Shown here: positions 20,811 through 32,019 of the stretch, piece by piece
How positions within the stretch are numbered: position 1 is the stretch's first letter
How the letters are laid out: each line of letters starts with the position of its first letter
NCBI GenBank assembly: GCA_951394405.1
Contig: OX596334.1
Span: 3,038,001 to 3,102,000 of the forward strand
Origin: Coprinellus micaceus
Taxonomy: Eukaryota > Basidiomycota > Agaricomycetes > Agaricales > Psathyrellaceae
DNA length: 64,000 nucleotides
Direction of reading: 5' to 3'
The notes under the pieces: generated by a model
What the model was told of the DNA's origin: nothing
Seen by the model: the letters and a program-made list of their open reading frames with translations, nothing else
Database searches by the model: none
Position numbers and translations under genes: made by a program

Positions 20811-21150
20811 TGGGCCCGCCGCAGCCTCCCTCGCGATCCTTCTTGTATCTAGGAATATTGTAGTTACACCGACGACCTCAGCCAGGGCCCCATCTGAAAT
20901 TTATTAAGCAGAGTATCTACCAATTGTATCAATGCTATTTCGCCACCGCAATGAAATCAAGTCCAACACAGTTGCCAATGATTCAGCGGGGCTGCCAACA
21001 CAGTAGGACGGACCTTCGCCAACATATGCCAACCCGAAGCTAGATTATACTCCCAATCAACTCCCATCGTTCTTTTCTTCTGCGCCATGGAAGGTTGGAA
21101 GGATGGCCCTTGAGTTTTGTGACGTATTGTACATGTTTTGTCACCATGAT
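20811..21150. other. Non-coding segment inside the KDZ-TET element
   Basis: Mixed sequence between the left inverted repeat and the tRNA-like unit; no supported gene. Confidence 0.4.
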
Positions 21151-21151
21151 A

Positions 21152-21232
21152 AGTGCATCTGGTGAAGTGGTAGGGAGGCTACCTACTCAACGTGCAGCGC
21201 TAGGTTCGATTCCTGGTGGTTTCTGTCTTTTT
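21152..21232 (+). ncRNA. tRNA-like Pol III unit near the left end of the KDZ-TET element
   Basis: A-box-like TGGTGAAGTGG and B-box GGTTCGATTCC, with a proper 5-bp T stem (CTAGG/CCTGG around TTCGATT), followed by a T5 terminator (GTCTTTTTG). The anticodon and acceptor stems do not form well, so a tRNA-derived SINE fragment or Pol III promoter is likelier than a working tRNA. Confidence 0.5.
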
Positions 21233-21514
21233 GCACCTGGCGAGTGAAGTTGCAAGTTACTTGCAACCGCCGAACTAACTCCCCGCAGAGTCCACACATT
21301 TTTCTTACACTCGGGCTTGAGAACTTGGGTAGAGCCAACAGCAAATCATATTTCTACAGCATTTTAACAAGGCCCATGGGCCCCCTGCAGTACAGCGCTC
21401 CAGTTGAGTCCGGCATAACCGTTGCTATAGTGTATGTACGCCCTCGCATTACAATCAAATGATTGACATGCTTGCGAGTGCCCACGGCAGTGAGAACTCA
21501 AAGACATTAGACGC

Positions 21515-23069
21515 TCACGCCTTGTCGCCTGCTCCCTCTTGTCCACCGCCCTCATCCGAATCCGAATCCGAGTCCACAGTTTCACTGCTCTTAAACACCT
21601 TGTGGCTCAACGCCTTGGGGAGTTGGTTGGCAATTCGCTTTTTCAGCGCATCTACTGCAGCCTTCTGGTGCCCTCTGTGTTTCTTCCTCTGCTGGCCGGC
21701 CTCCTCATCGTCATCGCCCTCGTCACGCGTTCGCTTGCTTCCCTTGTCGGATCGGGTCTTGCGCACCATCGGCTCCTCGGCGCCAAGTTTCTTCTGCAGC
21801 TCCTTGTACTCGTTGCTCTTCATCTTGGCCCAAGAGCATTGGCCAGACATCCATGCGTCGAGAAGCTCTTTGAGGTCACTAACATTGCCGATCTGGTACG
21901 GCGAGTCAAACTTGATGCCTTCTGGCCAGCCCTTGATCTTCCTATGCAACTGCAGACATATGTCTCGTTCATAGTTCTTGTAACGCATCTGGACGTCTTG
22001 CTTTTCTACTGACTCCCCTAATCCAAGGCTGTTAGGTGAGGCTTTCAGCTGAGTACTGTTGATAGGGCTCACCAAGGCCATCAACTATGAGCTTGGCACA
22101 GTGCTTCTGCATGGACAAGAGGTTCTTGGTACGAGGGCCTGATGAGGGCACGTAGCACGGTCAGCTTGGTTTTTAGCAGCAGTGAATACCACGATTGACG
22201 GCTAGTGCGGCTACACTCCCAGAGCTCATAGAGGAGAAGGAGTTCATCCATAGAGATGTTGAACATCTCCTTGATGAACTCTGGTGCGCCTTCCGTCCCG
22301 CCCCACGACGCTGAGAATGTGTCGTTCACATGGCTCTTTGTGACAATTGCCCATCCAGTTAGCCCGCCGTGGATATTGAGTGTATGAATCTGCCACTCGG
22401 TGAGTACATAGCGCCTATGCCCTCAACGATGAAGAAACTCACGGCGTCTGCGATCCTCCCCATACCAGCTATACCCTCCACGGTGACAGCTCTATTCGAC
22501 ACCCGTACGCCAAGAGCCTCATCCCCCCGCTGCTTTACGAGCTCTGCCATTGCCTTTTCTTCAACATCAGGAGCGACTGCCAGGATAGACGGATTGTCTT
22601 TGACGTAGGTTGACCAGGTGCCAACATTGAATTTCTCCCCTCGAGGACGCACTAAATGGACAACACATCAGGACTGAGGAACCCTGCTCCCAGCAAATAG
22701 TAAGATGTACGTGCCTTTATTCAACTCCTTCATTTTGTAGCGCGATACGGCATTGTGGAGCGTTACTTCACGCTTCTGACCTCGTTTCAGGGCCGCTGTC
22801 TTGAGCATTCGCCGAACATGCTCAGTACTGAAGCCCGTCTGTTCAGCCATCTCCTCAACCTCCTTCTCCTCCTTCTGGTGGTAGGCTTCGATTTTTTCGG
22901 CCAGTAGCTGGTTCTTCTCTCGAGTCTGCACCTGCTTCAGTGCTGCCGCATTTTTTTGCGCCTGGGTCTTCCCCCCCCCGTTCCGCCTGGCTGGACGTGT
23001 CGGGAGAATGCTTCGGCTGGGGTTCCGAGCAGCGTGGGTCGCCGTTGAGTCAATGGGAGAGGCCTCCAT
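21515..23069 (-). CDS. KDZ-element passenger gene A, unknown function, multi-exon
   Basis: Family not named by me, although proteins of this layout are familiar near mushroom KDZ elements. It starts MEASPIDSTATHAARNPSRS at 23069. A Lys/Glu coiled-coil-like stretch with a possible helix-turn-helix (EEMAEQTGFSTEHVRRMLKT) leads to EVTLHNAVSRYKMKELNK. A 22651-22717 intron joins to VRPRGEKFNVGTWSTYVKDN and GMGRIADAVSFFIVEG. Near 22370 the reading shifts frame to TGWAIVTKSHVNDTFSASWG and FNISMDELLLLYELWECSR. A last exon (intron about 22013-22075) reads MRYKNYERDICLQLHRKIKG, WPEGIKFDSPYQIGNVSDLK, and ends in a Lys/Asp/Ser-rich tail. The frame change near 22370 is either an unrecognised intron or a disabling mutation. 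Confidence 0.55.
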
Positions 23070-23338
23070 TTTCTAGCAGTGAGTTAGGATGGAGGAGGAA
23101 GGCCAGGCGTTGAGATAGCGACCCAGGAACGACCAGGTGAGAGGACTTTGTTTGTGTTGCGCGTGGCATCATAACAAACTTTTCACCCCTCCTCCAGGCT
23201 TCAAGTTATCAACACTCTCCCTAGGGCGCTCAATAGCAGTGCCGCAGAAGATACGAGCTCGTGTAAAGGCCAGTACCAATTCTTGCACACGATCCAGGGG
23301 CAAGCTGCTTATCAATATTTCGTCTCAAGCTCTCCAAG

Positions 23339-24222
23339 ATGTCAGACAACGCCCTCCTGTCTCTAACAGCCCAGGCGCCTACCGATGAGCACGGTCGGAT
23401 TGTGTACGATGCGTGGTTCAAGATAAATGGAAAACAGCTCCACCACCGGCTGAGCCTTCTCTCTGCTGAGAGACACCCCTGGAGCCTGGAGCATATCAGT
23501 GTTGGCCAGCCCTTCCCAAGTACGTCTGCATGCTCACGCATTTCTCTCATATCTAGTTAAGCTTTTCTTATAATAACTTGTGTTTAGTTCCAGGAGGCCT
23601 CCCTGAAGCTGTTTGGGTGCTGTGGCTGACAGGGGGTGACGACGACAACGAAGGTGCGTCTATCTTTTGCCGTTCATGCAACTCAGTAGCTCATACAGGC
23701 CCCACCCCCTTGCTAACCGCCAACAGATGCAGTTACATGCGACCCTCCAGTGGACCATCCATTCACCATCCTCATCCAGCACTATGAGCGAATCCGACGC
23801 CGCCCTGAAGGGGTGCTTCCCACAGGTACGAAGGTCCTCCCCATGCGTATACTTCAACGCCCTCACTACATATTCCCCAGATTTTGGCCTGCCTCCTTTC
23901 ATGGATCCCCCTAACGGAGGCCAGTCTTCAACGCCATCCTGGCTGCAAGGTGCGTTCATGCCTTTCTCTCTGTGATGATTTATACTCACACCTTGGCCTG
24001 GACTATGTCTACACAGATACAGCTGGGCTCGGGGGCGGAGATCAAAAGAAGCGCCCAGTGCCGTTGTCCACAACTACCACCCAAGTTAAGCGTCCACTCA
24101 CACGTAAGGCTCGCTCTGACAAGGGGGTCAAGCGCAGCTCCCCACACAACCCTGCAACCGTGCCAAAGGAGACTCGGATGGAGAGACAGAGTCTTAAGGC
24201 CCGCCTCAGTGGCACGCAGTAG
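23339..24222 (+). CDS. KDZ-element passenger gene B, unknown small protein
   Basis: Predicted spliced gene on the plus strand, starting MSDNALLSLTAQAPTDEHGR at 23339. Exon pieces: YDAWFKINGKQLHHRLSLLS...GQPFP; after a first intron PGGLPEAVWVLWLTGGDDDN; then DAVTCDPPVDHPFTILIQHY-ERIRRRPEGVLP; then FGLPPFMDPPNGGQSS; and a basic tail GGDQKKRPVPLSTTTTQVKR... ending at 24222. The junctions have GT and AG dinucleotides but I could not verify each one. Total about 200 residues. No recognised domain. Being inside the KDZ-TET element, it is probably part of its cargo. Confidence 0.45.
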
Positions 24223-24500
24223 CTCATAGTAATTAGCACATTTACGTAGAGTTGGAATGGAAGTGGCGCATAGCCTGAGAGCTGGGATCAAATTTTATGT
24301 ATGAATATACTAGACGAATGAGCTGTGACTTTGGTGCATGATTTATGAGCCGTCAGTCATGTTTTTGCAGGGGCGATCCAAGTGTCACCCCAATGCCAAA
24401 CCATCTTGCTCCTGACCCATCATCTCCCCGCCGCCACTGCTGTATAGGCACCCAGCACCATCTACGACACCCTCCTGCAATTACCGTGACCACAGCTCCC

Positions 24501-25245
24501 ATGGCGCAGAAGAAGCCCTCAAAGGCCAAGCAGAGCGGAGGCAAAAAACGCCAAAGGTCTCAACCCCCAACACGCAAGGGCCAGGTCACAGGAAAGGCTC
24601 GAACGGAGAAGGATCGTGCTGCAAGCCGAGCCTCCAGCAACAAACACAACCAAAAGTGCACCCATCCCAGTTCTCATTCACGCCCTACCTTTCAGACTAA
24701 CACCTCTTCCAACCCCTCAGGGATATTGACAAGACAAGAGAGGGCCAGCGGAAAAATTCAGCAGCTCGCCGTGCTCGAAAAGCAGAGTATGTGAACTTTT
24801 CAACAGCTGAGGGCGTACACATGGACTAACCAACTGCAGAGCAGAACCGGCCCCTGCTTTGAGGGAGGGCGGCGAACTCAACACAAACCCTGCTTCATTT
24901 GAACCCCTGCCTTGTGAAGACGATGCCATCACAGGCGCATTGGCGAGGCTGCTTGAGGATGTGAGCCTCGAACGCCTTTGGGTGGATGAGGTCTTGGGCG
25001 CCGAGACTCAGCTCGACATCGACATTGAGACATGCAGGGATGCACTACACGGATCCGCAACCCGAGCAGTGCAATTTGAACTGAAGTTCCAGAAGGCGCT
25101 CGGGCTGTCAGCAATGTCGCTCGATGACTACATCAGACTCAAGGCCGGCCCCAAAGACTTCCAGCATGAATTGGATGAGGTTAGCTCAGACCCTCTCAGT
25201 GCGGTTAGCTCTGGCTGTGGACCCGACGAATGCGGGCTATATTAG
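24501..25245 (+). CDS. KDZ-element passenger gene C, basic/acidic small protein
   Basis: Starts MAQKKPSKAKQSGGKKRQRS at 24501, a strongly basic N-terminus suited to DNA binding or nuclear import. Two apparent introns (near 24662-24718 and 24787-24838) lead through a basic DKTREGQRKNSAARRARK segment to an acidic, helical C-terminus: FEPLPCEDDAITGALARLLE, then VLGAETQLDIDIETCRDALH, LKFQKALGLSAMSLDDYIRL, stop at 25245. I do not recognise it. A bZIP-like basic stretch followed by a helical region is possible but not demonstrated. Confidence 0.45.
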
Positions 25246-25972
25246 AACATGTAGCGTTTAACTGAGTCGCTCGGAGTGGCCTGGCACAAAATACCACTTT
25301 GCACCGTCTGCCATCTTACCAGGGCTCAGATAAAGTCTTATTCACACCCCTGCCGAGCGACAATGCAGCAGGCCAATGCCATGGAAAACGCACGGTAGTG
25401 TATAGATTTATATGGGGGCAATACGCACCTGCCGCACGTTCATTCGCCAGGTCAGAGAGTTGAGATCACAGCAGCTAACGAAATAGGCGCCCAAGCGCAG
25501 TGAGGCCTCCTTTAGACATCTGCGCTTTCTGTAGCACACAGGAGTGCCCAATTGTTGAATATATTATCTGCAGGCATATAACGCACTAGTTTAAACGCAC
25601 ACACAGCCGCCCCCTGCAAGCTAATTGTGTGGTGGGGTGTGAACGCCATGTCAATGACACGCGCGGTAGTCATTGATCTGCTTGGGTCAGGCTCCCACAG
25701 CTTTGCCTGAGCACGTTTGTCCCCATAGTCGCTATTTCTGCGATGATATGTCAGTAGTATATCTGCGTTAATAATTCTACCAGCTACCCCGCCCTCTGTT
25801 CTGCCATTAACTTGCATGGACGTTGGAAGTGTGTCCAAGTGCATCACAAAACCTTGATGCATTCTAGCTGGCAACAAGGGGACATTTTGGGCTGCGTCGG
25901 TCAAAGCTCGGCCAATATGAGTAAAATTGAAGATAATTGAATCTGGATAAGGTACAAGCATAGTCTACAAGG
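25246..25972 (-). other. Interval with an unsupported minus-strand frame
   Basis: A minus-strand frame of 149 codons (25512-25961, MLVPYPDSIIFNFTHIGRAL...) lies just downstream of the TET/JBP stop. Composition is not obviously coding, no motif is recognisable, and there are no convincing introns. It may be the TET/JBP 3' UTR or a small unknown gene. Confidence 0.25.
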
Positions 25973-27744
25973 CTAGTTTTTATTTTTATTGACAGTCTGG
26001 GTAGTTAGTTCATCGAACGTGGGCCAGAGCTGAAGGCTCTCTTCCCATCGCGTGGCCTTCTTAGCCATCATGGACGCGTAGCCAGCAGGGTCCTGCTCGG
26101 CGAACTTGGCTTGCGTACGGAAGCCGTTGTCCATGTAGCGGAAGAGTGCACCTGGCGTGTACTGCGTGAAAGAAATGTGCATCTCCCCAGGTTGAACGGG
26201 GGTGTTGGCATGGGTGACAGTGGCCGAGGGGATAAGAATGAGGCAGCCGGGGGGGAATTCGATGATGAGCTTGGCCTCCATAAGCACAAGGTGCCCTCCC
26301 TTGGTGTAGTCATACCGTCCCAGCCCATGTACGGCACACAGCCCAGGGGCAAAGTTCATGCAATCGACATGGGGGATGGTGCAGACTTGGGGGCCAAAAT
26401 TGAACGCAGTAGCGGCGTACACACTGCGCGCGAAGTTGGGGCGGAGCCAAGGGCAGTGCTGTAGGGTAGCGATGTGCTGCTTGTGGTACTTGGCGTAGAG
26501 TCGGGGAGCGTACAGGGCGAGGGAGCCTGGAAGAGGAGTTTAGAAAGGGCGGGGCAGGGCAGGGGCCAACTTGAGTACATACTGCTCTGAAAGGTGGCGA
26601 GGCGTTGGATGCTCGTGTTGGCAAGCAGGGCGTCCACAAGGTCTTGGTGCTTGGAGTTGAGGAGGTTGTAGGGCTGGGGTGGACCATGGCCATAGAATAC
26701 GCCCGCGTTGATGGCAGCAAAATCGGCGCCGCGTTTGTGGTCTGTTTGCTTGGGAGTGAAGGTATGCGCCCACTCAACGCCAGCGTCGTGAATGGCTTGT
26801 GCAGCGTCATTGCACGCCTGGTCGAAGGTTGGATCGGCGACGCGTCCTACACAGAACGCCCAGATGCGCTTGGTGGCAGGGTCCTCGCAGAGCTTTGAGT
26901 CACTGGGCGGGAAGCTGCATAAGTTGGGGCGCACGTAGAAAAGGGCGGGCGAACGGCTTACGATCCATCCCACTCCACCTTCGTCCAACCTTGGTCAAGG
27001 AGCTCTTGGAGCTCAAGCTTCTTTCGCGCTTGCTTGGCAGGAACACGGGCTTCATAACCACTGGAGCAAACAGGGAGGCTGTGGATGTCGAGCCGGGCGG
27101 GCAGGATGGCACTCTGCCCAACGAATGTGGATGCTACCTCCGGCCGAGGCTGCTGGCCGGCGTCGACGAAGGTTGCGTCAGCCTGCTTGCTACGATAGGC
27201 GACGCGCCTCTCTTTGCGCTTCTCCGTCCTCGGGCGTTTCTTCGCGGCGGGATTCGGGGACAAGGGGGCTGGTGAGGGCAACGCCGCGGCTGGGTGCAGG
27301 CGGGAGCGCTCGAGCCGGGAGCACTTGAGGGGGAGGGCGTTGTCGAGTTCATTTCCAAGCGCATCAGCGCTTCTCTTCGTCGCGTAGTGGGCAGCCGGTG
27401 GAGGCAGAAGTGAGGGAAGTGTGGGGAGAAGTGGGCAGAGCAACGGCGCTGGAGTAGGCGCCCATGAGGCCGAAGGCTGAATATCCTGTGCGTCCACGTG
27501 CTGAGAAGGATCGGCGAGGGAGCCGTCAATTGGGATGTCGGGGAGCGCGTCAAGCTCTCGATCGAACGCCGCTTGGAGGAGGGGAACGATGTGGAAGGGC
27601 GGCGGGCAGGCGATGGGCGTGAGAAAGACGCCCGCGGTCTGGGAGTAGACACGCCCTGAACGCGTTGTAGACTGGCGAGCCGAGTGCGTCAGCCTGTATG
27701 TGCGTTCAGCTTGGATTCTCACTCACCAGAGGAGGCGCGTCCAT
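25973..27744 (-). CDS. TET/JBP-family 2-oxoglutarate/Fe(II) dioxygenase
   Basis: TET/JBP enzymes oxidise 5-methylcytosine or thymine in DNA using Fe(II) and 2-oxoglutarate. Four exons on the minus strand: start MDAPPL (27744), an intron of about 54 bp, then a disordered Pro/Arg-rich N-terminal part (KKRPRTEKRKERRVAYRSKQ as a likely nuclear signal), a second intron near 26915-26965, then DSKLCEDPATKRIWAFCVGR, and a third near 26522-26582. The catalytic fold follows: AFNFGPQVCTIPHVDCMNFA (HxD iron ligands), GLGRYDYTKGGHLVLMEAKL, IIEFPPGCLILIPSATVTHA (third His), then GEMHISFTQYTPGALFRYMD. The arginine I would expect in the GETR-S-TQY segment, for 2-oxoglutarate, appears as His. It is divergent from the KDZ transposase, sharing a promoter region. 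The family call is strong; activity is uncertain. Confidence 0.8.
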
Positions 27745-28088
27745 ATACCGGGCAATTTGAGGGGATGCGAGGGGATAGGCGTGATGAACCGCACTGCCTG
27801 CAACTCCATGCAAGTGCAACTCTTGGTATAGAGTCAAACAGCTGCGGACGAGTCAACAGGCAGGGGGAGAGGTGAGCTGGTGGTGGTTGAGAACAAAAGA
27901 GCGAAATTTGTTTCGTTTATGTCACGTTTACGTTAAATGAAATCGCCCGCTGACGACTAATAGGGGCTGATGTGCCCAAATTGGGACGCGACGCGACGCG
28001 TTGAAGATCATGTGACTCATCGATCCCATGATCACAACGGTTCAATTTTGATTAAGCGCCCGCCCTCCGCCTTCTTCCTGCCGCATCG
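27745..28088. promoter_or_regulatory. Shared divergent promoter region of TET/JBP and KDZ transposase
   Basis: A 344-bp interval separates the two divergent start codons. It contains no gene. A TATAT next to the TET start (GGTATATGG, minus strand) and palindromic ATGTGACTCATCGATCCCAT at about 28010 are visible. Joint expression of the two genes is inferred from the spacing only. Confidence 0.5.
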
Positions 28089-31000
28089 ATGGGGTCTGGA
28101 AAGACCAATCGCATCAAGGCCGGCTCTAAAAAAACTCGTAATTATTCAAACTACTCGAAGGTGCCAAGGATCAATGGGGCAGGCCGGTCCCAAGTGCCCC
28201 CACTGCTCACCCAAGCCCAGCGTGGAGAGCAGCGCATGGCAGTGCAGTTTGCCATCGCAGGTAAGCACCAGGGAGCCGATCCACTCACTCAATTAGACTC
28301 ACTTGTACTATAGAGCGCGAGCTTGCACACTCGCACCTCCCCTCCATCGCCATCCACGACTTCATGGGCCAGCCAGGTGGAGACTGGGGCTTGGGAGGCC
28401 CGGATGCCTTTGGCGTGCCGCAGGATGGCGAATCGGACGAAGAGCTGCTCAACGTCCTCAACGGCGGGTCACAACTCGACGTCAGCCATGCGGGGGGCGA
28501 GCTGCGCAACATGCTCGATCGCCTTGAAGACTGGCCGCCGCCGTAAGTCGCACCCATTGCACTTGCAGCCCGCCCTTGGCTTACAGTGCGATATTAGCCA
28601 GAGAAAAGACACGCGAAACCGGAGGGACCAAGTCAAGAAGCAAGTCGCTGGATTCACAAGCCAGCTGGAGCCCATGGCTGACGCCTTTGCGGAGTGGTGG
28701 AGGGCGCTGGGAGAGCACGGATTGGCGTATAGCCAACCCGCACAAGGGAAGGAGGCAGCTGAGGGGCACCTACGCGTGCAAGTGTTGGATATTTACAGTG
28801 CATATCCGCGTCATTATTGGCCCGTTCACTCCTTAATCGCACGCAGGTACCTATGCACACAACGTTGATATGATTGAAACCGACAAGTTCCCATCATGCT
28901 CTGCCATCCGCAATGGCTTAATTCCGAGCGCCCCATTTGACCCATCTTACGCTGTGTCTATCAGAGTGCTGGAAACCTACCGCACTACTCACCTTCGATG
29001 CCCCACCCTCACACTCGAGGCCTTCTTGAAAGGCCTGTGCGACGTGTACGGAGCGCAGTACTGGAAGGCACTCCAATGCGTCTTTTCCATATGCTATGAC
29101 GTCTACCTTCAGCTGCGAAGCGAAGTCGACAGACGCATTATGGAGGTGCTTAATCGGACAGGCAACTGGCGGCGAAAAAATGCGTGCCCAGCGTGTACCT
29201 ACCGACTCCAGGATGAAAAGAAGCTCACCTTCAGCATGCTAGTCACGATGGACGGAAACAACTCCCTCAAAAGAGTGCTCCGACGTGCACTCGACCCAAC
29301 GGCTTTCAATGACGCACCACACGAGAAGAGCCACGGTGCTGAGCAAGAGGACGACAGGCGCATCCCCAGTGACCTCTACCTGCCCAATACCACGGTTGAT
29401 AGGCACGGGCGGTCACAACAACAAGCAGACCCAGCCCTGCCCAATCAAGAGGAGCTGGGGGTCAGCGAATCTGCGCCAAGTCAGGGGACAAAGCGCAGCA
29501 AGAAGGGGAAGAAGAAAAAAGAGGGCGACCACAAAGATGAGGAAGACCTACGCACACAAGACCAGGACGACGACCCCTGCGCCAGTCGGTGGAAGAACAT
29601 GAAGGAGGAGTCGACGGAGCGGATGTGGAAGCTGTTCGATGAGACAGGTATTTTCTTATGCTTGTGCCGGCACGGGTTTGCCTTGACGGTGGCGGACATG
29701 GTCCGGAGTGGAGAACTGTAAGCGCCCACCCTACGCTAACCCTCCACGCCCCTAAATTTCCGCTGACATACCCCATCCTAGGTCTAAGTACCCGCTCGCT
29801 GTGGTGGAGACGCTTCTCGACGCGTTCGGAAGCGACATCGGTGCAGGGTACGACATCGGTGCAGGGTACGACATCGGTGCAGGGTACGACATTGGATGCA
29901 AGTTCTCGACAACCCTCCGGCAAAGCACCCTTGGCCCCCATGCCAAAGACGCCAACTTTGTCTCATTGGTGGGGTCCTTCCACGGACACACCCATAATCG
30001 CCTCTGTCAGCTTTCTCACTTGGCAGCGTACATCAAAGGGCTCGGGCTTGAGGACCTGGAAGGTTGCGAGCGCTTCTTCTCCAAATCCAATGCACTTGCC
30101 AATGCCATCCGCTACGCTTCAGTGTTTCATCGTCGGCAGGCCATCGACCAGTATATCAAGCATGTTGATCGGTTTGAAACGTCTCAAAACTTGAGTGCGT
30201 GCTCTTTGCACTCCATTTGCGGCTTCTGGATCACTAATTTCCTGTAGGCAAGTTCATAGTAGATAATTACAAGCAAGCAATATCCATACTCAAGGGAGAG
30301 AAGCAGCTGAAGCAATCTATTGCCTCTCTTGGGATCCAGAACCCCAACGCAACCTTCCAAGAGTGGCTTTCGGCGGAACGAGAGTACCTCAAGGGCCTCA
30401 CCAAGGAGCCAGTAGAAGAGACGGCCCAAATGGAGTACTACCAAAGCCTCGTTAACTGGGAAGCTTGTCAGTAAGTCTACCCTTGGTTTTGATGTGCACA
30501 GGCCGATACTTACTTTTTTTTTTCAGACTGCATGAGAAGCAGTTCATATCCGCCACGGCATTCGTTCAGTGCGACCCGAGTGCACCAAAAGGCAGCTCCG
30601 CATCCGGGGCTACCATTGCCCGGTGTAGGGCCGCTATTGAAAACGCACAGAAGGCACTGGAGCGAGTGCAAACATTTGAGCAGCAGCTGGGCGTTGTGGA
30701 GAGGTGGTCACCTTCACACCCAGACTACAGTAGGGCCGCTGAGTTGGTTCGGCGTCGCAGGTACCAGCGATGTCTAGACGAACTGGAAGGGCTGGTGGTG
30801 GCACGGATTTTTGAGTTGTCGAAGATGAACATGTCTCAAACAGGTGAGTTGCCCTAGCCTTCTCCCGCCCATAGATACATTTACAGAGGTCTATAGGCTA
30901 CAAGCTTCGCAAGCATATTGCAAGCTCCCTGCAGTCTCGGTCACAGGCGGTCAAGGCGGCTCTAAAGTGATACAACGACGCTGCCCATGTGTTCAAGCCG

Positions 31001-31606
31001 CCCAGACCATCTCTGACCTGGGAAGAAGTGGTCGACTATGCATTCCTGTCCGACTTTGATCTCCTCCGCGACTCTCGCCAGGACATTCGCAAGATGCCTT
31101 GGGCCCAGCCCGCCAATCGCTCGCTAATGACCCAGTGGTTCAAGCTCGAGCGGGCACGTGAAGAAATCGAACGGCTTAACATTGAGATTCGACGCATCGT
31201 GACGCACATGCAAGATGAAGAGCACTACCTACTCGCCGTTGAAGACGGACTCCAAGTGACGAATCCCACCCTCGCATTCCACATCGCCAGGTACCGCCAC
31301 GACCAAACACGATTTTACGACCTGCACCGCAAACATTTCTCGGCCCTTCCTGCGCTGGGCGGATTCACTGGTTCTATAACGCCTGGCATAAGCATAGATC
31401 CTACGCGCCGATCCAAGCCTCCGCCCAAGGCTTCATGTGCCACACCCACAAGAAATTCCAACTCAGCATCCACTAACGGCATGGACATCGATGTACCGGA
31501 AGCGTCTGATTCCTCTGAAGCTGAATCCGACGAAGAGGTGGAGGGCGTAGCAGAGGAAGATGTGCTTGAGGCCCGCTTGAAGGTCCTGGAGATCTCGAGC
31601 TTGTAG
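28089..31606 (+). CDS. KDZ-family transposase
   Basis: Large spliced gene from MGSGKTNRIKAGSKKTRNYS at 28089 to SSL at 31606. Introns I can place in frame: 28261-28312, 28543-28586, 28797-28846, 29717-29781, 30195-30247, 30470-30526 and about 30841-30897. Landmarks: ISIRVLETYRTTHLRCPTLT-type region (28960-29010), a zinc-like ACPACTYRL, first catalytic region TMDGNNSLKR (about 29250), FDETGIFLCLCRHGFALTVA-DMVRSGEL, KYPLAVVETLLDAFG, GYDIGCKF, SFHGHTHNRLCQL, GLEDLEGCERFFSKSNALA, YASVFHRRQAIDQYIKHVD and a helical C-terminus with an acidic tail. These are the hallmarks of Kyakuja-Dileera-Zisupton transposases of mushrooms. All exons stay open. An oddity is the in-frame triplication of GAGYDI at the catalytic motif (29839-29892). 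Confidence 0.85.
29839..29892 (+). repeat. Three tandem 18-bp units inside the KDZ transposase
   Basis: The unit ggtgcagggtacgacatc occurs three times in a row, the third ending attgg. It encodes GAGYDI-GAGYDI-GAGYDI followed by GCKF. Relatives are expected to have this motif only once, so the insertion adds 12 residues at a conserved position. Confidence 0.85.
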
Positions 31607-31721
31607 CCTATTGAAGGATCGGGCCACACTGGTATATGTATTAATTGTAGACTAGATAAAGCATATTTAACAGCTTTAAATGTCCTCGACGTGTGATGGG
31701 ATGTGAAGGAAGTGTCGGCGG

Positions 31722-32019
31722 GTCCAAGCGCAACTTGAACGACGAGGGTGGGAGCGGCCTCCCCGACGCGCTCCTAACGGCCAACACCGCCATACGGGCG
31801 ATGGCAATGCCGGTGATGATCATCCCAACCTCCCGGAACCCTCCCCGTGGCCCATCAGCACCCCACCACTAGGCCCAGCCCTCCCAGCTGCCTCTAAGTC
31901 CTCAGGTGTATCGGGACATAGCCGCACCTAGTGAGAAATCGTGAAATCCAGAGACTTAGCTGGGTTGGCGCACCCATCAGCCCCAGCTAACAACCTCCGT
32001 TTGGTGGGAAGGACAGGTG
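31722..32019 (-). repeat. Right terminal inverted repeat of the KDZ-TET element
   Basis: Read inward: CACCTGTCCTTCCCACCAAA, then GCTGGGGCTGATGGG, GGATTTCACGATTTCTCACT, GACTTAGAGGCAGC, GTGCTGATGGGCCACG, GCGTCGGGGAGG. It matches the left end at 20503-20800 in order and orientation. It also carries a spurious minus-strand frame (31641-31823) that I do not regard as a gene. Confidence 0.8.

Noticed and set aside
31641..31823. 60-codon minus-strand frame also seen at 41629-41811
   Set aside because: It lies inside the terminal inverted repeat of the KDZ element and is duplicated with it; no evidence of coding.
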